64,000 nt of DNA, taken from Flavobacteriales bacterium UBA7666. Lineage in GTDB: Bacteria > Bacteroidota > Bacteroidia > Flavobacteriales_D > Crocinitomicaceae. A model generated the notes under the pieces. It did not search any database. It was not told the DNA's origin and worked only from the letters and a program-made list of their open reading frames with translations. The position numbers and the translations under genes are program-made. Location: the NCBI GenBank assembly GCA_002483265.1, contig DLHO01000025.1, forward strand, positions 345,258 to 409,257. Direction: 5' to 3'. Shown here one piece after another: positions 1-9,200 of this stretch; position 1 is the first letter of the stretch, and the number at the start of each line of letters is the position of its first letter.

Positions 1-903
1 CTTGGAGAGCAATTGGGAATTGAGGTTTATTCGAATAAAGAAGAAAAAGATCCGGTTAAAATTGCAACAGATGCAATCATTTTTGCTAAAAGTAAAGGAT
101 TTAACGTAGTTATCGTCGATACTGCAGGTCGTTTAGCGATTGATGAAGCAATGATGGATGAGATTGCACGTGTGAAGCAAGCAATCAATCCAACAGAAAC
201 CTTATTTGTTGTGGATTCCATGACAGGTCAGGATGCAGTGAATACTGCAAAAGCATTCAACGATCGAATCAATTTTGATGGGGTCGTTTTAACAAAATTG
301 GATGGTGATACACGTGGTGGAGCGGCTTTGTCGATCAAAACAGTTGTAGATAAACCAATCAAGTTTGTTGGTACGGGAGAGAAGATGGATGCGCTGGACG
401 TATTCTATCCGAAACGTATGGCTGATCGTATTTTGGGAATGGGTGATGTGGTCTCTTTAGTAGAGCGCGCTCAGGAACAATTCAACGAAGAAGAAGCTCG
501 TAAACTGCAGAAACGCATTCAGAAAGATCAGTTTGATTTCAATGATTTCTTAGGACAGATTCAACAGATTAAAAAAATGGGGAATGTCAAAGATTTAATG
601 GGAATGATTCCGGGAATGGGAAAAGCCGTTAAAGATGTTGATATTCAAGATGATGCTTTCAAACACATTGAAGCAATTATCTATTCTATGACTCCAAAAG
701 AACGAGCGAATCCTTCCTTAATGAACGGACAAAGAAAAACACGGATCGCAAACGGTTCAGGGACAAATATTCAGGAAGTGAACAAATTGCTTAAACAGTT
801 CGAGGATACGAAGAAAATGATGAAAATGATGAGTAATCCGAAGAACATGATGGGTATGATGAAACAAATGAAAGGAATGAAAGGCGGAATGCCTGGGATG
901 TAA
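1..903 (+). CDS. ffh: Signal recognition particle protein Ffh (3' part; 5' end outside window)
   Basis: This is the GTPase subunit of the signal recognition particle, which binds signal sequences on ribosomes and delivers nascent membrane proteins to FtsY. The reading frame is open from base 1, so the gene begins upstream; 300 codons are visible. GTPase motifs seen are DTAGR (G3), TKLDGD (G4) and the GTGEK closing loop. After these comes the helical M domain, ending in the usual methionine-rich tail (GMMKQMKGMKGG), which contacts signal peptides and 4.5S RNA. The N domain and the P-loop lie outside the window. Identity is secure from the motif order and the M-domain tail. An AT-rich inverted repeat built on AATTATCAAT follows the stop. 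Confidence 0.97.
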   Translation, partial: LGEQLGIEVYSNKEEKDPVKIATDAIIFAKSKGFNVVIVDTAGRLAIDEAMMDEIARVKQAINPTETLFVVDSMTGQDAVNTAKAFNDRINFDGVVLTKLDGDTRGGAALSIKTVVDKPIKFVGTGEKMDALDVFYPKRMADRILGMGDVVSLVERAQEQFNEEEARKLQKRIQKDQFDFNDFLGQIQQIKKMGNVKDLMGMIPGMGKAVKDVDIQDDAFKHIEAIIYSMTPKERANPSLMNGQRKTRIANGSGTNIQEVNKLLKQFEDTKKMMKMMSNPKNMMGMMKQMKGMKGGMPGM

Positions 904-992
904 TTCTTCAATTACAAATTATCAATAGAACAATTATCCAGAGGGCGAATCTCTTCTTGATAATTGATAATTTTGTCATTGATAATTAACTT

Positions 993-1556
993 ATGATGGA
1001 CTTCGAACTTACATCCAGCGAATCTTATTCTACCTCGTTTCGAAACAAGGGAATCAACTCATTTAATGAAGCTTGTGATTTTGTAGCTCAACTTCCCTAT
1101 GGAAGAAATACCAACCGGGAAGATTTTGGGTTAGTACTTTCTGAAGGAAAAGGAACCTGCTCTTCGAAACACGCGTTGCTCGCAACTTTAGCTTTAGAAA
1201 ACGGACATCCAGAAATCGAACTCATTGCCGGCGTTTTTCTGATGAATGGAGAAACACATTCAAAACTCACTGATTTTTTTAGCAATAAGGCTTATCCTGC
1301 TATTCCCGAATGTCATTGCTATCTTCGTTTTAAGGGCGAACGCTTTGATTTTACAGATACTTCCAATGGTTTAGAACGAATTGCTCCAAAACTGGTTCGG
1401 GAACAGCGCATTGATCCGAATCAGGTGAGTGATTGGAAGATTATGATTCACAAGCATTATCTGGAAGGATGGTTAAAAAGAAATCCAGCTTTTGGAATGT
1501 CTTTGGATGAGATCTGGAAAGATAGGGAAGAGGCGATTGCATTATTGAGTCAATAA
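993..1556 (+). CDS. Transglutaminase-like (papain-fold) hypothetical protein
   Basis: A 187-residue protein with no signal peptide, so probably cytoplasmic. The middle resembles the catalytic core of transglutaminase-like proteins: a cysteine in GTCSSKHAL (Cys56) at the start of a helix, a histidine in ECHCYLRF (His108) and an acidic residue in FDFTDT (Asp119 or Asp122), in the order Cys-His-Asp. That arrangement is seen in the sequence; the fold assignment is inference. The substrate is unknown. The start has two adjacent ATG codons (993 and 996). It follows ffh by 90 bp containing an AT-rich inverted repeat, so co-transcription is uncertain. Confidence 0.6.
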   Translation: MMDFELTSSESYSTSFRNKGINSFNEACDFVAQLPYGRNTNREDFGLVLSEGKGTCSSKHALLATLALENGHPEIELIAGVFLMNGETHSKLTDFFSNKAYPAIPECHCYLRFKGERFDFTDTSNGLERIAPKLVREQRIDPNQVSDWKIMIHKHYLEGWLKRNPAFGMSLDEIWKDREEAIALLSQ

Positions 1557-1602
1557 TGAAGCAATTCTGCAAATGTGCACTTGTTTTATACATATTCGTG
1601 AA

Positions 1603-1618
1603 AACATGATATCATGTT
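1603..1618. repeat. 16-nt perfect palindrome between convergent genes
   Basis: AACATGATATCATGTT is a perfect palindrome lying between the convergent ends at 1556 and 1644. It is not followed by a T-run on either strand, so it is not a classical terminator. It could be an operator-like site or a fortuitous palindrome. Confidence 0.5.
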
Positions 1619-1643
1619 ATGATGCAATACTGTTTTAAGGATA

Positions 1644-2336
1644 TTAATCCAATAATTTTTTAAGGGCCTCTTCAGAACAGATACCTGTAATTCGCTTTAA
1701 TTCTGTGCCATTTTTGAAAGCAATAAACGTCGGAAAGGAATTCACTGCCAATTCTTTAACCAATTGTGTTTGAGAACCACCATCGAGATAAATAACCGGA
1801 TGTTCCTTTGAAATTTTTTCTACTATCGGAGCCATCTTTTTGCAGGGAGGACACCATTCTGCACCAATATCTACCAGAACAGTTTTATCTTTCGGAAGTG
1901 AACTCTGAAATTCAACTAAAGTCAACTGTTTAACCTCCTTTTTTCCTTCCAAAGGCAGATCTTCCAAATTCCAGGAATTAATTCCTCCACGCAAGTTAAA
2001 TACGGTCTCAAAACCTTCTTTAATCAGCCATTTTTGAGCAGCAGCACTTCTGGAGCCAGCCAAACAATAAATATAAAGCGGCTTGTGCTTGTCCAAGGAA
2101 GCTACACGTTCTTTAAATTGATCAAAATTGTTCCAGTCAGCCTGAAAAGAACCGGCAATGTGACCTTGAGAAAATTCACTTGAAGTTCGAACATCCAAAA
2201 GCTGTATTTTCTTGCTCTGAATCGAGTCAAAAAACGATTTAGCATCTAATTCTCCCTTTTGTGCAAAGGAAGGCGTTAGAAATGTTAAGAAAAACAATAA
2301 TGTAATCTGCTTTGTGAAATATTTAATGTATATCAT
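1644..2336 (-). CDS. Exported rhodanese-thioredoxin fusion protein
   Basis: A 230-residue exported protein. Residues 1-26 form a signal peptide ending at SFAQ. Residues about 30-125 are a rhodanese domain with the active cysteine in YCLAGSRSA (Cys91). Residues about 135-230 are a thioredoxin domain with the redox pair in WCPPCKK (Cys162/Cys165) and the cis-proline loop SFPTF. Rhodaneses transfer or bind sulfane sulfur and thioredoxins exchange disulfides, so the fusion suggests periplasmic handling of persulfides or disulfides, which is inference. It is convergent with the gene ending at 1556 and divergent from the T9SS operon. Both active-site cysteine motifs are intact. Confidence 0.88.
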   Translation of the reverse strand: MIYIKYFTKQITLLFFLTFLTPSFAQKGELDAKSFFDSIQSKKIQLLDVRTSSEFSQGHIAGSFQADWNNFDQFKERVASLDKHKPLYIYCLAGSRSAAAQKWLIKEGFETVFNLRGGINSWNLEDLPLEGKKEVKQLTLVEFQSSLPKDKTVLVDIGAEWCPPCKKMAPIVEKISKEHPVIYLDGGSQTQLVKELAVNSFPTFIAFKNGTELKRITGICSEEALKKLLD

Positions 2337-2441
2337 TGATAGTCAAAGATCTGTTGTACACTGGGAATAGGGTTTTGTTGGTTTATATTCATCTTTTGGA
2401 AACCAAATCCCCCTTTCAAGCGTAAATGTAAGCAATGCCCA

Positions 2442-2473
2442 TTTGGAATAAATGTAAAAAACTGTTAATTTCG
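2442..2473 (+). promoter_or_regulatory. Candidate Bacteroidota promoter of the T9SS surface operon
   Basis: TTTG at 2442-2445, a 20-nt spacer and TAATTTCG at 2466-2473. This resembles the phylum's TTTG-N19-TAnnTTTG promoter with one mismatch in the -7 box. It lies about 55 bp before the preferred start at 2528. Confidence 0.5.
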
Positions 2474-2527
2474 ATTTAGTTAATGTTAGAAAATTCAAAT
2501 ACTATAGCTTATCAACACTTGTACTCT

Positions 2528-4744
2528 ATGTTTCTCCGATACTTATTTTTGTTGATTTTACTTACCACATTTTCTTCTATAACAAGAGCTCAGGATGTTT
2601 GGTTACAAAATCATTTTTCTCCGAGCTCAGGATGTGCTCTTACAACTTTAGAGACGGTTACCGTTTTGGTTAATAATAACTCTGGGGTTATCATGCCCTC
2701 CAATACCATTCAGGTTTATTACAGAGTTGATGGAGGCGCGATAACTAATCAGCCCTTATCTTCCAATTTGACTGCTGGAGCATCGTGGAATTTTAGTTTT
2801 TCCGTTAAGGCAGATTTGTCGGCTTGTGGCTCGCATATCTTAAAGGTGTGGGTTTCCAGGCCTGGAGATGTAAACCATTTGAATGATACCTTAGTATGGA
2901 CTGTTCAAAATGATTGTCCGATCGTTCCGGGTGTCGTAACATCAGATATCACGGTTTGTCAGGGTGCAAATGCCGGAACGTTATCTTTATCAGGATGGTC
3001 CTACGGAACTATTATATCTTGGTTGTCATCTACAAATGGTGGTACTACATGGACCGCAATTGGTACTCCAACGCCGTCATATGCTTACAATAATGTAATA
3101 CAGAACACGCAATATCAAGTTGCAATCGATGGTGGTTATTGTCCGGATGATACTTCAGGTTATGCTACGGTTAGCATTCAATCACCTCCGATTCCGGGAA
3201 CTTTATCCGGATCAGATTCTTTGTGTGAAAATATGGCAAGTGGTGTTTTAACCCTTTCAGGAAATAATCAAACTCCTGTGCAATGGGAATATTCTACTAA
3301 TGGAGGAGGTACATGGACAACGGTTCCAAGTGCTTCTGCAACTTATAATTATTTAGGATTGACCAATACAACTATTTATCGAGTGCTTGTAGACGGTGCA
3401 ATTTGCGCCGATGCTTATTCAGATACGGCAATGATTTATGTGGATCCGGTTTATCCGCCAACAGTTTTAGCAGGAAGTGATTCCTTGTGTATTACCAATG
3501 CAACCGGTTTTGTTAGTGCAACTGGTTCTTTTGGTTCAGTATTAAATTGGGAGTCTTCTGTTGATAATGGGGTGACTTGGAGTTCAGAGATGAATACAGC
3601 AGGTAGTCAAGGATATGTCAATCTGACACAAACTACTTTTTATAGAATGATTACAGAAGGCGGACATTGTCCGGATGTGATTTCAGATACGGCAATTATT
3701 TATGTTCAACCATTGCCACCTCATCCAACTATCGGACTTTCTGATACCATTTGTGCTTCTTCCGTAGTCGGTATTTTAAATATGACTGGTGCAGCAACTC
3801 CGGTTTTGAATTGGGATTTATCAATCGATGGAGGAACCACATGGTCACCAATTACGAATAATACTACTTCATATGATTATAGCGGACAAAGTGTAACGAC
3901 TCTTTACCGTGCTCAATTGGAAGGAGGTTTTTGTCCCGATTATTATTCCGATACAGCGATCATTAAATTAGATACAGCTCCTATTGTTGGTGTTTTGAAC
4001 CAAAGCGGAAATGCTTGTGAATACACTTCCGAAGATTTACATCTGGTAGGTTCAGTTGCCGATTCATTGTTCTGGCAATATTCGATAGATAATGGTGTGA
4101 CTTGGCAAACAATTCCTGATTCTGATACGATAGATTATAACACTTTTGCAATTACGCAGGATGTTCAATTTCAGACAGTGGCTTTAAATGGAGTTTGTCC
4201 ACCTGAAGTTTCAAATCAGGTTGCGATTACCATGTTACCTTCACCTATAGCAGATGCAGGCATGGATACTGCAATTTATGCAGGAGAAACAGTTACATTG
4301 AGTGGCTCAGGGGGAATTACTGGGATTTGGATGCCGGGAGGAACACTTTCAGATTCTACGATTACCAATCCGATAGCAACACCCCCTTCAACCATTGGAT
4401 ATGTTTATTATGTGATTGATGTGGCTGGTTGTGTTGGAAGTGATACCGTGGTAATTACTGTGATGGATCCTATCCAGTTCAATATTCGAAATGTGATCAC
4501 CATGAATAGTGATAATATCAATGATACCTGGAATATTACCGGAGTGGAGTTTTTCCCGATGACAGCTGTTAAAGTATTTAATCAATACGGGAAAATGCTT
4601 TATGAAAATGAAGATTATAAGAACGACTGGAATGGTAGCTTTAAAGGAGCTAAATTGCCAAATGGAACATACTATTATGTTGTTCTTAAAGGAGGGACGG
4701 AAGAGGAATATAAAGGAACAATTACACTATTAGGAAATGAATAA
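2528..4744 (+). CDS. T9SS type B cargo with five Ig-like repeats (gliding-motility-associated C-terminal domain)
   Basis: A secreted surface protein of 738 residues. I chose ATG 2528 rather than ATG 2483 because it places a good signal peptide (MFLRYLFLLILL, cleaved after SITRAQ) at the N-terminus. An N-terminal domain resembling CARDB follows. Then come five tandem units of about 80 residues, recognisable by a W-x-S/Y-S-x-(D/N)GG-x-TW core and by Asp-Thr-Ala near their ends. Each unit has one cysteine near its start and another near its end (for example DSLC and GGHCPD). One more Ig/PKD-like module precedes the C-terminal type B sorting domain (VFNQYGKMLYE, NGTYYYVV), which targets cargo to T9SS. 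Its last 8 bp overlap the PorP/SprF gene in the sequence ATGAATAA, so the two are probably translationally coupled. Confidence 0.85.
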   Translation: MFLRYLFLLILLTTFSSITRAQDVWLQNHFSPSSGCALTTLETVTVLVNNNSGVIMPSNTIQVYYRVDGGAITNQPLSSNLTAGASWNFSFSVKADLSACGSHILKVWVSRPGDVNHLNDTLVWTVQNDCPIVPGVVTSDITVCQGANAGTLSLSGWSYGTIISWLSSTNGGTTWTAIGTPTPSYAYNNVIQNTQYQVAIDGGYCPDDTSGYATVSIQSPPIPGTLSGSDSLCENMASGVLTLSGNNQTPVQWEYSTNGGGTWTTVPSASATYNYLGLTNTTIYRVLVDGAICADAYSDTAMIYVDPVYPPTVLAGSDSLCITNATGFVSATGSFGSVLNWESSVDNGVTWSSEMNTAGSQGYVNLTQTTFYRMITEGGHCPDVISDTAIIYVQPLPPHPTIGLSDTICASSVVGILNMTGAATPVLNWDLSIDGGTTWSPITNNTTSYDYSGQSVTTLYRAQLEGGFCPDYYSDTAIIKLDTAPIVGVLNQSGNACEYTSEDLHLVGSVADSLFWQYSIDNGVTWQTIPDSDTIDYNTFAITQDVQFQTVALNGVCPPEVSNQVAITMLPSPIADAGMDTAIYAGETVTLSGSGGITGIWMPGGTLSDSTITNPIATPPSTIGYVYYVIDVAGCVGSDTVVITVMDPIQFNIRNVITMNSDNINDTWNITGVEFFPMTAVKVFNQYGKMLYENEDYKNDWNGSFKGAKLPNGTYYYVVLKGGTEEEYKGTITLLGNE

Positions 4745-6155
4745 ATTACTACTGCTTTGTGTTTGTTTGTGCTGGGGAAATTTATTTGGACAACAAGTTC
4801 CTTTCTACAATCATTATTTAATAAATCCATTTGTATATAATCCGGCTTCTACTGGAGCCAGTGATTATGTGAATGCGAGTTTTGTTCGGAATCAACGTTA
4901 TTCTTCGTTTGGTTCTACAGCTGTAAATAACTATTTGACGGTTGAGGGTCCGATTGCAAAGGGAAATATGGGCTTAGGTCTTATTGTTGCTCACCAAAAT
5001 CAGGGAATTCAACAACAGTTGATGTCTAGTTTGAATTACAGTTACAAATTGAAAATCAATGAGAATCAAAATATTCGATTTGGTGTTTCAGCCGGAGTTT
5101 TGGATAATCGTATCGATTACGATAAAATCAATGCTCAGGAAATCAATGATCCTTATTTAACAGGTCTAAGAGCAACCGCTCCGGTTTTCGATATGAATGT
5201 TGGTTTGCTGTATAACTGGAAAGATCTGAGAATTGGAATTTCAGTTCCTCAAATTATTGGTGGTAAAGCAAAGTATGCCCGAGAAAAGAGCAGAGGTTAT
5301 TATCAATTGGAAAGACACTATATGATGTCTTTGGAATATGATTTTCATGTGAATGAGAAATTCATTATTCGACCGAATGCGGTTTTGAGATATATGCCGG
5401 GAACTCCAATTCAATATGATATTACTGCAATGGCAATGTATAATAATATGATTTGGGCTTCGGCAACTTACAAATCAGATTATGCTGTTCAGTTTAATGC
5501 TGGAGTTCGGGTGTTTGATTTCCTCAGAGTTGGCTACAGCTATGAATTGTTAATCGGTTCAATCAAAACATACAATACAGGAATGAATCATGAGATCTTC
5601 CTTGGATTCTCTTTTAAAGGAAAACGCGAAAAGGAAATTCAAATTGTTGAGAAAGAAGTAAGGGTGGTAGATGATTTGGCTGCCAGAGAGCGTGATTCAG
5701 TTCAAAAATTAAAAGATGAATTGGAAGATCAATTGAAACGTTTACTCGAAGATCGTGCGGAAAAGGATCGACTGCAAAGAGAAAAGGATTCCTTGTCTAA
5801 TCTTGCTAAAGTTATTACACCAATACCAGTAGATACGGTTAAACCGAAGGTTACAGCTCCTGAAGTTATTCCGGTGGCAAAAGGCTATCATTTTGTGAAT
5901 TTGGATAAAAGTGAGTCTCCTGATGGATTTTATGTCATTACCGGGGTTTTCTCTAACAGACAAAATGCAGATTTGATGTTGTCCAAGAATTTGAGTGAGT
6001 ACCCCAATTCGTATCTTGTCATCAATGAATCAAATAATTATTACTATGTTGTAATTCTTTATTCCTTAGATCAACAGCTTGCTTCCAGTACATTTACCGA
6101 GTATAAAACGAAGAAGAAACAAAAGGTTTGGATTTTAAATTATTTGAAAAATTAA
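4737..6155 (+). CDS. PorP/SprF family T9SS outer-membrane protein with coiled coil and SPOR-like tail
   Basis: This protein of 472 residues starts with a signal peptide (MNKLLLLCVCLCWGNLFGQ) and the family hallmark PFYNHYLINPFVYNPAS. Residues about 20-300 form a PorP/SprF outer-membrane barrel. SprF is needed in Flavobacterium for secretion of SprB, and such proteins anchor type B cargo at the surface. After the barrel there is a charged heptad-like stretch (about 305-360, rich in E, R, D and L) and a C-terminal domain of about 85 residues with the SPOR-like pattern GFYVITGVFSNRQNAD. SPOR domains bind denuded peptidoglycan, so the tail may reach the cell wall; that is inference. It sits between two type B cargoes, and its start overlaps the upstream gene by 8 bp. 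Confidence 0.9.
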   Translation: MNKLLLLCVCLCWGNLFGQQVPFYNHYLINPFVYNPASTGASDYVNASFVRNQRYSSFGSTAVNNYLTVEGPIAKGNMGLGLIVAHQNQGIQQQLMSSLNYSYKLKINENQNIRFGVSAGVLDNRIDYDKINAQEINDPYLTGLRATAPVFDMNVGLLYNWKDLRIGISVPQIIGGKAKYAREKSRGYYQLERHYMMSLEYDFHVNEKFIIRPNAVLRYMPGTPIQYDITAMAMYNNMIWASATYKSDYAVQFNAGVRVFDFLRVGYSYELLIGSIKTYNTGMNHEIFLGFSFKGKREKEIQIVEKEVRVVDDLAARERDSVQKLKDELEDQLKRLLEDRAEKDRLQREKDSLSNLAKVITPIPVDTVKPKVTAPEVIPVAKGYHFVNLDKSESPDGFYVITGVFSNRQNADLMLSKNLSEYPNSYLVINESNNYYYVVILYSLDQQLASSTFTEYKTKKKQKVWILNYLKN

Positions 6156-6210
6156 CAATTTTAGGCAACCCTTTTAAAAAACTACTGTCAATACATTGAA
6201 CTAGAACTCT

Positions 6211-9200
6211 ATGACTATGAAAAAAACTACTGCTTTCAGATCAATCTGCAATTCGCTACTATTGCTATTGTTCACTTTGGGTTTTTCAACAGTATCCTTA
6301 GCACAATTTCCGGGATGTCCGGATATTAATGCTGGTCCGGATCAAACGCTACCATGTTCTACACCATGTACGAACTTAACAGCTACCCCGTTTGCGACGG
6401 GTGCAACGACAACGTATTCTGTTGGTGCTATACCGCATACACCACCAATTGCTTATAATCAGGCAGGTGGAACTGCTGTTTCTGTCGGTACGGATGACGA
6501 ATGGTCACCTCCAATTACATTGCCATTTAACTTTTGTTACTATGGAACCAACTATACTACCATAAATGTTGGATCTAATGGTACGATTCAGTTTGGTGGT
6601 GGTACTGCAGGGGGAGCTTTTCAACCTTGGTCTTATACAGCTAGTTGTCCAAGTACAGCATTAACGACTGCTGGAGATATTTTTGGAGTATATCATGATA
6701 TTGATCCAACGGTTAATGGAACGGTAAAATGGTACTTATTAGGTACGGCTCCTTGTCGTATTTTTGTTGTATCATATAATGATTTAGGGCATTTTAGTTG
6801 TAATGCTCTTAGAAGTACAACGATGATGGTCTTGTATGAAACTACTAACGTAATTGATGTTTACGTTCAAAATAAAGCTACTTGCGCAGGCTGGAATGGT
6901 GGCCGTGCAATTATCGGAATTCAAAACCCTGCTGGTACGGCTGGAGTTGCTGCTCCGGGTAGAAATGCAGGAGCAAACTGGACAGTGGTAACACCGGAAG
7001 GCTGGCGTTTTACTCCAACAGGTGCACCTAACTATACAGTGGCTTGGTTTCAGGGAGCAACCCAAATTGGAACCGGAAATACGATCAATGTCTGCCCAAC
7101 CGCCACAACCACCTATACTTCCGTGGTTACCTATAATAGATGTGACGGAACAACTGTGACAGATAATGATGCGGTAACTATCAATTTCTCGAATTTAGGA
7201 CCTGCAACGGTTACGCCAACAGCAGAATCGTGTGCAAACTACAATAATGGCTCCGTAGTTATTGATAATCCGGCAGGAGCCGGGCCTTATACTGTAACTA
7301 TTGCTGGACCCGCCGCCGGATCCGTCGTCGAGGCTAATACCGCCGGTGCGACTGCCAATTTTACTAATTTACCGGATGGCAATTATACCTATACAGTTAC
7401 AGGAGCAAATGGCTGTACAACAAATGGAAACTTCACCATTGGTGCGGGGCCAGTGTGTTGTAGCGTTACTGCAATTAGTTCAAATGTGGTTTGTAACGGA
7501 GCTACAACGGGTTCTGCAACTGCAACTCCAGTAGGTTTAGCTCCTTATACTTATTCATGGACAGGAGGTCAAACTTCACAAACAGCTTCAAATTTAGGGG
7601 CTGGAGCGTATACTGTTACAATGACAGATAACTCAGGTTGTGTGGCAACTGCAAACGTTTCAATTACTCAGCCTACTGCCTTAAGTGGTACGTTAGCAGC
7701 TGTAAATGTGAGCTGTAACGGTTCATGCAACGGAACAATTACGGTTACAGCTGCAGGTGGAACCCCTGCATATCAATATAGTATTAACGGTGGAGCATTC
7801 CAAGCATCCAATGTATTTACCGGATTGTGTAATGGAACATACACGGTAACAATCAGAGATGCAAATAACTGTACTGTTATATTGAATCAAAATATTACTC
7901 AGCCTGCGGTTTTGAATATAACTCAGGGTGCAATTACGGCTGCTGCATGTGGCGCCAATACTGGTTCGGTAACAGTTGTGCCTTCTGGTGGAACAGCTCC
8001 TTATACCTATACTATTGACGGAGGTGCAAGTCAGGCTAGTGCTACATTCGGTGGATTGACTCCTGGAATACATAACGTAGTTGTAACTGATAACCGCGGA
8101 TGTACAAGCAATTTAGCAATTACAATTACTGCAACCAATGCTCCAATTGCATCAATCTTAACTCAAACTAACGTAAGTTGTTTTGGAGGGGTTAACGGAT
8201 CCGTAATTATTGGCTTAGCAGGTGGGGCTTCTCCATTCACATACTCAATTGGAGGTCCGACACAAGCTTCAAATACATTTACCAACTTAACGGCTGGTTC
8301 TTATACTGCTACTGTAACTGATGGAAATGGTTGTATTGGAACTGTGCCCTTTACAATTACAACTCCTCCTCAATTAACATTTACTACAACACTTACAGCA
8401 GCATCTTGTAATGGTGCTTGTGACGGACAAGTACAAGTAAATGCAGCGGGTGGTACAACTCCATATCAATATTCTTCAAATAACGGAGTCACTTATGCAT
8501 TGGCGAATCCAATGACTGGATTATGTCCCGGATTAGTTCACATTGTTGTAAAGGATGCAAATGGGTGTTTGACTAACTCGGATGTTACAATTACACAACC
8601 GGCACCTTTATCGGCAACATTTGTTAACACAAATCCGATCTGTAATGGATCTTGTGATGGTACAATTACTGCAACTCCTTCAGGAGGTACACCAGCGTAT
8701 CAATATTCTATAAATGGAGGAGCTTTGCAACCTTCTAATACAATTACCGGTGCTTGTGGAGGAAACAACGTAATCATGGTTCAGGATTCTCATGGATGTC
8801 AATTTACTTCAGTACAAAATTTAGTAGATCCTCCGGGATTTGGAATTGATACCACCGTAGTTACTGAATCAAATTGTGGATTTAATAACGGAGCAATTAC
8901 AGTAGTAGCAAATGGAACAAACGGACCCTTCACATACTCAATGGATGGTGGACCTTTCCAGCCGACTGGTGTGTGGACCAACTTATATGCAGGTGCATAT
9001 CAAATTACTGCTGTCGATCAATTAGGATGTTCCGAATCAGTGTTCTTTGGTATTAGCGATATTCAAATGTCTGGTATTGTTATTACTCAAACTGATGCAA
9101 CTTGTTTTGGAGTACCTGATGGTACCATTCAAGTTCAAAATGTAAGCGGAGCTGGTGATTCTACTCAAATTAACTATGAGCTTGATAACGTATTAATACA

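Noticed and set aside
2483..2527. Upstream ATG for the Ig-repeat cargo
   Set aside because: It would place 15 polar residues ahead of an otherwise perfect signal peptide, so ATG 2528 is preferred.
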